From: an uncultured Collinsella sp.
GTDB lineage: Bacteria; Actinomycetota; Coriobacteriia; Coriobacteriales; Coriobacteriaceae
DNA length: 17,339 bases
Direction of reading: 5' to 3'
Assembly: GCA_902495085.1 (NCBI GenBank)
Contig: CABUWA010000026.1
Span: 1-17,339 of the forward strand
Part shown: in pieces, positions 6,670-13,217 of the stretch
Layout of the letters: every line of letters starts with the position of its first letter
Numbering within the stretch: position 1 is the first letter of the stretch
Made by a program: the position numbers and the translations under genes
The notes under the pieces: model-generated
What the model saw: only the letters and a program-made list of their open reading frames with translations
Database searches by the model: none
What the model was told of the DNA's origin: nothing

Positions 6670-7899
6670 ATGGATCGAAACGAACTCGACCCCAGCGTCC
6701 CCAGCGCCACGGAGGTCAAGAAGATCCCCCTCATCATTAAGGTATACGCCGCCCTGTGCATCCTGTCCGGCGTGGGCACGCTCCCTTCGGTCGGCGCCTT
6801 TATGTGGCAGGTCATCACCGCGCTCATCAACGGCAACGCCGCCGCCAAGCTCGGCGACAACACGCTCGTCGCGGTCGGCCTTATCGTCGCCGGCATCATG
6901 CTCTCTGCGGCAAGCGCCGTCATCCTGATCATCTTTGGCCTGGACCTTATCAAAAACCAGCGCCGCAACGCCGCTCGCCTGTCCTACATCCTTATCGCGT
7001 TTACCGTCGTCGAGCTTTTGGTCGACGTGATGCTCCAGGGTATCGGGCCCTTCTTGCTGCGCCCTGCCATCCAGCTCGGCATCCTCGTCGCGCTCTCGGC
7101 CACCGTCGACCCCACGCTGCGCCAAGAGCGCGAGCTGCAGCGCCGCCTGCAGGAAATGCTCGATCGCGACGCCGCCGCCGAGGGCATGCTCGGGCGCGAT
7201 GAAACCGGCGAAGGCTACATCAAGCTCAACTACTTCAACCTGTTCTGGGTATTCTTTGTCTGCTGCATACTCGGCCTGATCGCCGAGGACATCTGGCACA
7301 TGACGGTCGACGACCCGGGCGTCTACCAGAACCGCGCCGGCATGCTGTTTGGCCCCTTCAGCCCCATCTACGGATTTGGCGCCGTACTCATGACCATGGT
7401 GCTCAACCGCTTCTACAAAAAGAACCCCATCATTATCTTTTTGGTGAGCGCGCTGCTCGGCGCAAGCTTTGAGGTGTTCGTGGGCTGGTTTATGCAGACC
7501 TCGTTTGGCGTGGTCTCGTGGAGCTACTCGCATATGAAGCTCTTTGGCATGCCCGATCCGCTCGCCGTCCTTACCGGCGGACGTACCTGCACGGGCTTCG
7601 CCTGCCTGTGGGGCCTGGGTGGCCTCATCTGGATCAAGCTGCTGCTGCCGAGGCTGCTCAAGCTCATCAACATGATTCCGTGGAAGAGCCGCTACTCCGC
7701 TACCGTCATCTTCACCATCATTATGCTGGTCGATGGCGTTATGACGCTGCAGTCGCTCGATTATTGGTATCAGCGCGTCAACGGCACGGAACCGGATATT
7801 CCCGTTGCGCAGTTCTACGGCAAGTACTTCGATAATGACTTTATGGAGAATCGCTTCCAGAGCATGACCATGAGCCCCAAGGATGCGACGCGCGTGTAG
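6670..7899 (+). CDS. CmpB-type multispanning membrane protein (putative ABC transporter type IV family)
   Basis: A 409-residue integral membrane protein. The C-terminal half (about 185-365) matches the CmpB-like family annotated as putative ABC-transporter permease: FNLFWVFFVCCILGLIAEDIWH, GMLFGPFSPIYGFGAVLM, LLGASFEVFVGWFMQ and ACLWGLGGLIW. About five membrane segments lie there (near 188-206, 226-246, 253-273, 308-328, 344-362). The N-terminal half adds about four more (near 20-50, 67-92, 103-122, 126-145) and a charged linker (150-183, rich in Arg/Glu/Asp), an extension the family core does not need. No ATP-binding subunit is nearby, so transport is not shown and the substrate is unknown. 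The frame is open from 6493, but AGAAAGG sits 6-7 nt before the ATG at 6670. It is the only plus-strand gene in the left two-thirds and ends at a strong terminator. Confidence 0.85.
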   Translation: MDRNELDPSVPSATEVKKIPLIIKVYAALCILSGVGTLPSVGAFMWQVITALINGNAAAKLGDNTLVAVGLIVAGIMLSAASAVILIIFGLDLIKNQRRNAARLSYILIAFTVVELLVDVMLQGIGPFLLRPAIQLGILVALSATVDPTLRQERELQRRLQEMLDRDAAAEGMLGRDETGEGYIKLNYFNLFWVFFVCCILGLIAEDIWHMTVDDPGVYQNRAGMLFGPFSPIYGFGAVLMTMVLNRFYKKNPIIIFLVSALLGASFEVFVGWFMQTSFGVVSWSYSHMKLFGMPDPLAVLTGGRTCTGFACLWGLGGLIWIKLLLPRLLKLINMIPWKSRYSATVIFTIIMLVDGVMTLQSLDYWYQRVNGTEPDIPVAQFYGKYFDNDFMENRFQSMTMSPKDATRV

Positions 7900-7920
7900 C
7901 GTCCACCGCGCCCAAAACGC

Positions 7921-7960
7921 AAAATGCCCGCCGGTATCACACGTACCGGCGGGCATTTTT
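7921..7960. terminator. Bidirectional rho-independent terminator
   Basis: AAAATGCCCGCCGGTA (7921-7936) and its exact reverse complement (7944-7959) form a 16-bp perfect stem with a 7-nt loop. A T-run follows on the plus strand (to 7960) and the A-run at 7921-7924 supplies one on the minus strand. It separates the plus-strand membrane protein gene from the convergent MoaE-like gene. Confidence 0.93.
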
Positions 7961-7989
7961 ATAAACGAGCCTTCTATCGACGCAAGCCT

Positions 7990-8439
7990 CTACGCCTCGC
8001 GCTCGACCTCACTCACGCATTCATTCTTGATGGTGCCAACGAGCGCCTGCAGCGCATCGACCACGTGCGGGCGAATGTCCCCGCCGATGAGCACGAGCAT
8101 GATGTCGTCACCTACGGCAAGCTCGCCGCTTGCCAGCCACACGCGCACATAGCCGATACCCGGCATCGCGCGCGTCGCCTCGATGGCGGCCTGTACCTTG
8201 CTGGCGTCGTAGCCAAACACCATGCCGCCCACCTTGTGGCCCGGCGCCACGCCATCGGTCTCGACACCGCGCGCCTCGGCCTTGGGCGTCGCGCGCACCA
8301 CACCGTTATGTGTCAGATACATACCGCACGCAGATGCCGACGAATCGGCCTTGGCCTCGCGCAGCCAAGCATCAACCGAAGGCATCGTTTTGCCATTCTC
8401 GAGCATCATTTCCCCTTTCACCGTCATTGAGTAGCCCAT
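7990..8439 (-). CDS. MoaE-like protein (molybdopterin synthase large-subunit fold)
   Basis: A 149-residue protein. GMYLTHNGVVRA (39-50), then YVRVWLASGELAVGDDIMLVLIGGDIRPHVVDALQALVGTIKNE (97-140), aligns with E. coli MoaE around its TFTGKVRN, HRIGELWPGDEIVFV and SAHRSSAFEA segments. MoaE, with MoaD, puts sulfur into precursor Z to make molybdopterin. Arg49 and Arg123 are kept; Lys138 aligns with catalytic Lys119 of E. coli, but the position of Lys126 is Val145, and the aromatic APFWKRE stretch is replaced by CVSEVERE. No MoaD, MoaA or MoaC is nearby, so the original activity may be lost. The ATG at 8439 has GAGGA 7 nt upstream inside the end of the sortase gene, only 3 nt after its stop, suggesting coupling; an internal ATG pair near 8407-8412, preceded by AAAGGGG, is an alternative start. 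Confidence 0.65.
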   Translation of the reverse strand: MGYSMTVKGEMMLENGKTMPSVDAWLREAKADSSASACGMYLTHNGVVRATPKAEARGVETDGVAPGHKVGGMVFGYDASKVQAAIEATRAMPGIGYVRVWLASGELAVGDDIMLVLIGGDIRPHVVDALQALVGTIKNECVSEVEREA

Positions 8440-8442
8440 TAT

Positions 8443-9447
8443 CTATTCCTCGACCGGCGTGAGCACCATGACGGCACGTGTGTCGCTCAGCGATAACGAA
8501 CGACAGGTCACAAGCGTTACGACCTTGGTTGCCGAAGCGGCACGATCGGTGGCATCGCTCGCCACGGCAGAGGCGCCGTCGAGCATCTCGGACAGATAGT
8601 TCTTGAGCCCGTCATCGCCCTCAAAATTGGGCGTGCGCGCCTTGGCATACGTGTCCTCGACAACTTTGGTCACCAGTGGTCGCAGCTTATACGTAGCATC
8701 CCGTGTGATGTAATACACAAACTCGATGCTATCAAACGTCGCCTGATCAGTGGTGTCCGAAATCACGTTGAACATCGACCCATCGTTCATATGGTGTCCG
8801 TAGATCGTGGTTTGCTGATCAACCATTCCCGGCGCGGTGTCATCACTATCCAAGAAAATGGCACCGGACGCGTTAGCCGTACCGTCAAACAGCGTGTTGA
8901 GGTATTTGGAGTTGTTGTTGGTCTGCACCACGGGATAGTTGATGTTGGTTCCCGGCACATAAATCCAACCCACAATCTCGGGGTTTGTCTGAGCAAGCGC
9001 ATCGAAGTCGACAATCGGCACGCCGCTGGCGTCCTTATCGCTTACATATTGCTTCTCGATTTTCTGATACGACTCGCTCGCCTGCTTGTAGCCAATCTGT
9101 GCATTGATAAAGATAGCGGCGGCGGCGACAATCAGACCGATGCCCACGATGATGAGCAAGATGGGAATGATGGATCGGCGTTTCTTACGCGGCTGCTCGG
9201 CATAGTTGGACGGCGCGTCACTCAGCTGCCTCGTCGTCCGAGCCTGCTTCTTTGCCGTGCCATATGACGAAGGGCGATACGCAGCCGGCGTATCCTGGCG
9301 ATGATGGGACATCGGCGTTACGGGACGCGGCGCGCGCGGCTGCTGAGGAGAGGATGTCCGACCCTGCTGTGCCGCACGGGCAGCACCCGGCTTCGACGGA
9401 TCGGGAATCTGAGAAGCCTTGAATCGTTTTCCCTGATAGTCGGACAT
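8443..9447 (-). CDS. srtB: Class B sortase
   Basis: A 334-residue membrane-bound cysteine transpeptidase that would attach sorted surface or pilus proteins to the cell wall. Residues 1-90 are a Pro/Gln/Arg-rich cytoplasmic stretch ending in RKKRR; residues 92-116 form one membrane anchor; the catalytic domain runs from about 145 to the end. Its sortase B marks are GWIYVPGTNINYPVVQ, YGHHM with His218, TLVTC with Cys315 and SDTRAV with Arg324. The open frame extends to 9543, but AAGGAG lies 6-7 nt before the ATG at 9447 and the extra 32 residues look non-native, so I use 9447. No sorting-motif substrate is encoded in the window, so this is probably the housekeeping or a stand-alone enzyme. It lies 35 nt after purE and 3 nt before the MoaE-like gene. 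Confidence 0.92.
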   Translation of the reverse strand: MSDYQGKRFKASQIPDPSKPGAARAAQQGRTSSPQQPRAPRPVTPMSHHRQDTPAAYRPSSYGTAKKQARTTRQLSDAPSNYAEQPRKKRRSIIPILLIIVGIGLIVAAAAIFINAQIGYKQASESYQKIEKQYVSDKDASGVPIVDFDALAQTNPEIVGWIYVPGTNINYPVVQTNNNSKYLNTLFDGTANASGAIFLDSDDTAPGMVDQQTTIYGHHMNDGSMFNVISDTTDQATFDSIEFVYYITRDATYKLRPLVTKVVEDTYAKARTPNFEGDDGLKNYLSEMLDGASAVASDATDRAASATKVVTLVTCRSLSLSDTRAVMVLTPVEE

Positions 9448-9482
9448 GGCTCTCCTTATACTGCGGCGAAACGGCGGAACGT

Positions 9483-9947
9483 CTAGGCGTCGGCCATCTC
9501 CTGCTTCATCTTCTCGATAACCTTGCGGTACTCGGGGTCGCATGCGCCCAAGATCTGCGTGGCATAGATGGCGGCGTTCTTGGCGCCGTTGATGGCAACG
9601 CAGGCCACGGGTACGCCCGAAGGCATCTGCACCATCGACAGCAGCGAATCCATACCGCCCAGGTCACTCGTCTTCATAGGCACACCGATAACCGGTAGCG
9701 GCGTAAAGGCAGCCACGACACCACCCAAGTGAGCGGCCTTGCCGGCGGCGGCAATGATCACCTTAATGCCACGGTCGGCAGCAGTCGAAGCCCACTCGTG
9801 GACCTTCGCCGGCGTGCGGTGTGCGCTCGCAATGACAAGCTCATAGGGCACACCGAGCGCCTCGAGCTCGGCGGTGCAGCCTTCCATAACGCCCAGATCG
9901 GACTTGGAGCCCATGATGATCCCGACAACCGGCTTTTGATCTGCCAT
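9483..9947 (-). CDS. purE: N5-carboxyaminoimidazole ribonucleotide mutase PurE
   Basis: Converts N5-CAIR to CAIR in purine synthesis (class I PurE), working as an octamer in the cytoplasm. The 154-residue length is typical. Motifs: GIIMGSKSDL at the start, ASAHRTP with the conserved His, IAAAGKAAHLGGVVAAFTPLPVIGVP and GGMDSLLSMVQMPSGVPVA, AKNAAIYATQIL near the end. The frame opens with TTG at 9953, but AGGAGG is 9 nt before the ATG at 9947 and only 3 nt before the TTG, so 9947 is preferred. PurK, its usual partner, is not in the window. It heads a minus-strand row with the sortase and the MoaE-like protein and is separated from the other pur genes by the CmpB-like gene. Confidence 0.95.
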   Translation of the reverse strand: MADQKPVVGIIMGSKSDLGVMEGCTAELEALGVPYELVIASAHRTPAKVHEWASTAADRGIKVIIAAAGKAAHLGGVVAAFTPLPVIGVPMKTSDLGGMDSLLSMVQMPSGVPVACVAINGAKNAAIYATQILGACDPEYRKVIEKMKQEMADA

Positions 9948-10010
9948 AAACAAAGACCTCCTGTTGAGAGCGGTGACGCGGCGGATCCGCGACCCTTAAC
10001 TACTGAGAGT

Positions 10011-10016
10011 AGTATA
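10011..10016 (-). promoter_or_regulatory. Possible -10 box for purE
   Basis: TATACT on the minus strand, about 64 nt upstream of the purE ATG, overlapping a 6-bp-arm inverted repeat (9999-10013) that could be a repressor site. No good -35 is seen at standard spacing. Confidence 0.4.
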
Positions 10017-10042
10017 GCTGCTCCCGTCCCTGCGGTCTTTGT

Positions 10043-10114
10043 GGTGGCGGCCGAGCCTTTCCCTCGGGAACTGGGCTTCGCGAAGTTTCCCGAGGGAAAG
10101 GCTCGGCCGCCACC
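10043..10114. repeat. 72-bp GC-rich palindrome with nested palindrome
   Basis: The arms 10043-10070 and 10087-10114 are perfect 28-bp reverse complements. The 16-nt centre itself contains the palindrome CTTCGCGAAG. No T-run follows on either strand, so a classic terminator is unlikely. It shares the order GGCCGAG..TTTCC / GGAAA..CTCGGCC with the palindrome at 15496-15580. Confidence 0.85.
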
Positions 10115-10203
10115 CTGCAACCTACCGGGAATTGCTATGACGTACGTTGGCTGATGAATTGGAAGGAAAGGTCAACGGAGGCTGAAAGGCAATTGGTTCA
10201 GCG

Positions 10204-10233
10204 AAAAACCCTGACGAATCTAATTCGCCAGGG
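10204..10233 (-). terminator. Rho-independent terminator after the toxin gene
   Basis: On the minus strand CCCTGGCGAAT and ATTCGTCAGGG form an 11-bp stem (one G-U pair) with a 3-nt loop, followed by TTTTT. It lies 36 nt past the stop of the RelE-type gene. Confidence 0.88.
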
Positions 10234-10268
10234 CCCCACCAACGCTCACTCGTCGTTCATCGTTAAAG

Positions 10269-10619
10269 CTAGATATTCTCTTCCGCCCATTTCTCGAAAT
10301 CGAGTTCTCGTCTCTGAGCAGTTCGGTAGACTTCCATGTCTTCGCGAGCGCCCACCACTACGATGGCCATCTTTTCTTTAATTCTGATGAGGCGGTACAC
10401 GATTCGAATGCCACTTCCCCTGAGCTTGATTTTCATAAAGCCAGTCAAATCCGTACCTGCCTTGTTTCCAAGAGGCTTGCCGAATCCGCCTTCGTTCTGC
10501 GGCAATGGATTCGTTCTGATTTTTTCTATAGCCTTAAGGACGATCTTTCGTTGAGAGCCGTCCAGACGCTTAATATCCTTGAGAGCATCCGGGTAGAAAG
10601 CGACTTCGTACCCACTCAT
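10269..10619 (-). CDS. RelE/ParE-family toxin
   Basis: A 116-residue toxin of the RelE/ParE superfamily, of the kind that usually cleaves mRNA at the ribosome. Recognised from YEVAFYPDALKDIKRLDGSQRKIVLKAIEKI at the N-terminus, the central LTGFMKIKLRGSGIRIVYRLIRI strand region, and the VVVGAREDMEVYRTAQRR end typical of RelE proteins (Arg-rich, VYR). Length is slightly above the usual 85-100, because of an acidic C-terminal tail. Its ATG overlaps the antitoxin stop in an ATGA arrangement (10616-10619), the usual antitoxin-first, coupled order. The pair ends at its own terminator. Which RNA or other target is hit cannot be read from the sequence. Confidence 0.88.
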   Translation of the reverse strand: MSGYEVAFYPDALKDIKRLDGSQRKIVLKAIEKIRTNPLPQNEGGFGKPLGNKAGTDLTGFMKIKLRGSGIRIVYRLIRIKEKMAIVVVGAREDMEVYRTAQRRELDFEKWAEENI

Positions 10620-10936
10620 TCAAACTCGACCTCATCCATCTGATCGAGTTCGTCCTGGCTCACACCCAGCTCTTCCATAACATCAGACAGGGAAACAAGC
10701 GCATCGTCACTTGCCGCAGTCACCCTCTTAAGTGCCAACGTTAACAAGGCGAGGTCCTCCTCCGCTTGCTTCGCTTCCCTATATTCATCGGGTGTCACAA
10801 TCACAAACGCCGGCTTGTTGTGTTTGAGAACCACAACAGGATTGTCGTCCCCAACCTTCGAAAATGCAGCCGAGCCCTTACCGTGGCTGAAATCGCTAAT
10901 TGGAACAAGGTTGTCGAGCATCTGCAAAGCAGGCAT
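10616..10936 (-). CDS. Phd/YefM-family antitoxin
   Basis: A 106-residue partner of the downstream RelE-type toxin. The N-terminal part (about 10-55) matches the Phd/YefM DNA-binding fold: LVPISDFSHGKGSAAFSKVGDDNPVVVLKHNKPAFVIVTPDEYREA. The C-terminal half is acidic and probably wraps the toxin. Antitoxins of this class repress their own promoter together with the toxin. AGGAGG lies 5 nt before the ATG, and a 16-bp palindrome lies directly upstream of that, a likely operator. The AT-rich flanks contrast with the GC-rich purine genes and fit with a mobile accessory module. Confidence 0.9.
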   Translation of the reverse strand: MPALQMLDNLVPISDFSHGKGSAAFSKVGDDNPVVVLKHNKPAFVIVTPDEYREAKQAEEDLALLTLALKRVTAASDDALVSLSDVMEELGVSQDELDQMDEVEFE

Positions 10937-10948
10937 ACATACCTCCTA

Positions 10949-10971
10949 AAAAAGAATTCTTTTTCGAATTC
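10949..10971 (-). promoter_or_regulatory. Candidate autoregulatory operator of the toxin-antitoxin pair
   Basis: A perfect 16-bp palindrome, AAAAAGAATTCTTTTT (10949-10964), is followed by a second GAATTC at 10966-10971, with the two centres 12 bp apart. It sits just upstream of the antitoxin ribosome site, where Phd-type antitoxins commonly bind. Confidence 0.5.
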
Positions 10972-11152
10972 ATTTTATCATTCTTTTTTGCTATATTGTG
11001 CCGCGCAACCGAAACAACCTTTTAGGATGCGAATCCGAGCTTAGAATGACTGTCGGCCCTCGCACCGCCCTTGCCTCTTTTATTACGTCAAGTGGTATGC
11101 AGCGAATCAAAATGGCGATCTAAAGTGCGCGGCACTCGCCTCGCATCGCTAC

Positions 11153-11191
11153 AAAAAACAAACTGCTCCCCACCCACTCGGGCAAGGAGCA
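11153..11191 (-). terminator. Rho-independent terminator after the hydrolase gene
   Basis: On the minus strand TGCTCCTTGCCC pairs with GGGTGGGGAGCA over 12 positions (three G-U), with a 4-nt loop, followed by GTTTGTTTTTT. It lies about 80 nt past the hydrolase stop. The wobble pairs make it a good stem only on this strand. Confidence 0.78.
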
Positions 11192-11269
11192 AGCCTCATT
11201 TTTATAATCAGACTGAGAACCACGAATGCAGAAACACAGGCGACTTCAGTCCCTTATCGCCGAGAGACG

Positions 11270-12337
11270 TTATTGTGCAGCCATTTCTTTAAGCTTCTCG
11301 GCCATCAACAAACACACGTCTTCCGATTGCGGGTACACGCCAAAATGATCGAAGAAACCATGGTCACATCCGGCATATTCGATGACCTCGACATCGATTC
11401 CTGAAGACCGTAATTTTGTAGCCCATTTTTCATCGGGGATACGAAGCGGATCGTATTCGGATGTCACGATAGTCACCGGGGGGAAATCAGTGCAGTCCTC
11501 AAGCATTAGCGCAGAAATCAACGGGTCATGAGGAGACATTTTTCCGTGTGCACAAAGTTCGACCATCGGGCCGTCCGAATCGCGAAGATGGTCGATGCGA
11601 AAACGCGCAACGTCCTCTTGATCGGCTATCGCAGGAAAATCCTCATATCCCTCGCCCTGTTCGCCCGCAAGGTCGACTTCAGGATAGATTTCGAAGGCAT
11701 GGGCTACAGCTCCAGCACCCCTGAGCTGAACACACGCATTAGTAAGGCTTCCTCCCGCGGAGTCGCCGGCGACCATTATTTTATGAGGATCGATTCCGAG
11801 ATCCCCGGCATGCTTGCGCACATAATCAAGAGCAAGAACGCAATCCTCGATCTGCCCGGGAAATGCCGTCTCCGGCGCCAAGCGGTATTCTGGATAAACC
11901 ACCACTGCACCAGACTTTTCGGCGATGAACTCGAGCTGATGTTCAAATTGCAGAACATTCCCCGCCATAAACGCGCCGCCATGCAGGTAAACAAGCGCTG
12001 GACTTGCCTCCTTATGATTTGGTGGCGTCCAGACGAATAAATCTATATAGCGATCGGCCGCCTCCATGAGGATCTCATCGCGCTGAACCTCACCATCGAG
12101 TAGGCGGTATGTCGGCTTATCCGGGCGATGACGCATTCCAATAAGGCTCGTCCAGCTCGGAGACATGCTAACATTCCGCATCTTCTTGCGAGATACCTCG
12201 AGAATTCGTGGGTCAAGCACATGCTCTCTTTCATCATCAGGAACCGGACGGATTTGAACCTCGAGCCCCCTCTTCTCGGTTATAAACGAGCGACCGGAGA
12301 TGGCGCCAATCAACGCCTCGTCGTATTGTCTACCCAT
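11270..12337 (-). CDS. Alpha/beta hydrolase, HSL/esterase family
   Basis: A 355-residue cytoplasmic carboxylesterase-like enzyme of the hormone-sensitive lipase group (alpha/beta hydrolase fold-3). HGGAF (119-123) is the oxyanion-hole motif; GDSAGG holds nucleophile Ser193; EYDPLR gives Asp296 and CDHGFF gives His326, a complete triad. About 110 N-terminal residues form the cap region typical of the family. There is no signal peptide, so the substrate is intracellular. GAGGGG sits about 8 nt before the ATG. It is divergent from the GntR gene and lies in the same accessory block as the PTS operon, so a plausible job is removing an acetyl or other acyl group from an imported sugar or glycoside; this is inference, and the substrate is unknown. 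It has its own terminator. Confidence 0.9.
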   Translation of the reverse strand: MGRQYDEALIGAISGRSFITEKRGLEVQIRPVPDDEREHVLDPRILEVSRKKMRNVSMSPSWTSLIGMRHRPDKPTYRLLDGEVQRDEILMEAADRYIDLFVWTPPNHKEASPALVYLHGGAFMAGNVLQFEHQLEFIAEKSGAVVVYPEYRLAPETAFPGQIEDCVLALDYVRKHAGDLGIDPHKIMVAGDSAGGSLTNACVQLRGAGAVAHAFEIYPEVDLAGEQGEGYEDFPAIADQEDVARFRIDHLRDSDGPMVELCAHGKMSPHDPLISALMLEDCTDFPPVTIVTSEYDPLRIPDEKWATKLRSSGIDVEVIEYAGCDHGFFDHFGVYPQSEDVCLLMAEKLKEMAAQ

Positions 12338-12461
12338 CTTAAATCCCCTCTCGGCGATAACGCCAAATCGATATTTCCATAACTTTTGAGATAACGGCTT
12401 ATGATGTCCTCAGTTGTCGTATATCTATGTACTAAAGAAACTGAAGACCAAGGGGTCCACC
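12338..12461. promoter_or_regulatory. Divergent control region between hydrolase and GntR genes
   Basis: This 124-nt AT-rich gap must drive both divergent genes. GATAACG occurs twice as a direct repeat (12356-12362 and 12390-12396), the first inside a GGCG-ATAA-CGCC inverted repeat (12353-12364). These could be regulator sites. No confident -35/-10 pair was found, and the palindrome found upstream of the PTS operon is not repeated here. Confidence 0.4.
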
Positions 12462-13217
12462 ATGCCTGCAGCAAAAGACGAGCTCACTCAGCCAGAGCTT
12501 CTCTATCAGACCGTTGAAAACGATATCCTCAAGAAAATAGTTTCTGGCGAACTCCCCGGCGGCAGTCAGATTCCCACCGAAACCGAGCTTTGCAAGCAAT
12601 ACAAAGTAAGCAGGATCACCGTAAGACGCGCCGTACAGAATCTCATTGACCAAAACTTGCTCTACCGCCTGCGAGGCAAGGGAACATTCGTAAACCCATC
12701 GAAGCTCACTCTGAAACGAGGAGCAAGCACCATTTTCAATTTGAGCTCCGACCCTCAATACGGCGATAAAACAACCAAGTCCATCTTGGAAACAGGCTTG
12801 ATCAAGGCTGATGCCCACATTGCACGGGAGCTCAAAATTGACAACGGAACCGTAGTGCAACGAGTTGCGCGCTTGGTTTATATCGAAAATGCCCCCTGCG
12901 CCATCGACACCGTTTATGCAACGCAGGGCACTCTACCCGGACTACTGGAGCTTCTCACAGACAATGCCAGTCTTTTCGACCTGATCGCCAACCATTACAG
13001 CATCGCAACCGGTATTGAGAAGCTCAAAATCACCGCAGGAATAGCGGGGCTCCAAGAAGCAAACCTTCTCGGTTATATCGTTGGAGCCCCCGTGAGCGTT
13101 GTCGAGCACGTCACATATGCCTGCGATGAAATACCGCTCCACTATTCAAAAACCGTTTGGCGAGCAGACGCATCGTCCTTCGAGTTCAGCATCTCAAAAG
13201 ATGGACGCCTTCTCTAG
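12462..13217 (+). CDS. GntR-family regulator, HutC/UTRA type
   Basis: A 251-residue transcription factor. Residues about 14-78 are the GntR winged helix-turn-helix (LLYQTVENDILKKIVSGELPGGSQIPTETELCKQYKVSRITVRRAVQNLIDQNLLYRLRGKGTFV), with the family's LPTE-like IPTETEL and the recognition helix VSRITVRRAV. Residues about 98-245 match the UTRA ligand-binding domain of HutC-type members, which often sense phosphorylated sugars. The open frame begins with TTG at 12414, but AAGGGG sits 6-7 nt before the ATG at 12462. It is divergent from the hydrolase and convergent with the PTS operon, overlapping the IID stop by 4 nt. It most likely controls both neighbours in response to the imported sugar phosphate; repression is the usual mode. 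Confidence 0.92.
   Translation: MPAAKDELTQPELLYQTVENDILKKIVSGELPGGSQIPTETELCKQYKVSRITVRRAVQNLIDQNLLYRLRGKGTFVNPSKLTLKRGASTIFNLSSDPQYGDKTTKSILETGLIKADAHIARELKIDNGTVVQRVARLVYIENAPCAIDTVYATQGTLPGLLELLTDNASLFDLIANHYSIATGIEKLKITAGIAGLQEANLLGYIVGAPVSVVEHVTYACDEIPLHYSKTVWRADASSFEFSISKDGRLL

Larger units (their letters stand above)
9948..10268. other. purE leader and left border of the accessory segment
   Basis: This 321-nt region contains no gene. From right to left it holds the terminator of the toxin gene (10204-10233), about 90 nt of unremarkable sequence, a very long palindrome (10043-10114), the putative purE -10 box (10011-10016), a short ACTACT-GAG-AGTAGT inverted repeat (9999-10013) overlapping that box, and a perfect GCGGATCCGC palindrome (9981-9990). 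No riboswitch consensus was recognised. Confidence 0.6.
10937..11269. other. Intergenic region between antitoxin and hydrolase genes
   Basis: This 333-nt region holds the antitoxin ribosome site and palindromic operator candidate (10949-10971), an AT-rich promoter stretch up to about 11000 and the hydrolase terminator (11153-11191). The stretch 11000-11150 shows no convincing gene or structure; I see nothing further in it. Confidence 0.55.

Noticed and set aside
6664..7956. 430-codon open frame on the minus strand opposite the CmpB-like gene
   Set aside because: It runs through the terminator at 7921-7960 and lacks any motif; the plus-strand frame has membrane segments and family motifs.
9948..10042. 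Riboswitch (ZTP or purine type) before purE
   Set aside because: The leader contains GGGTCGCGG and small palindromes, but the conserved downstream elements of these riboswitches are missing and the space is short.
11045..11150. Small protein gene between antitoxin and hydrolase
   Set aside because: No frame here has a ribosome site, and composition gives no coding signal.
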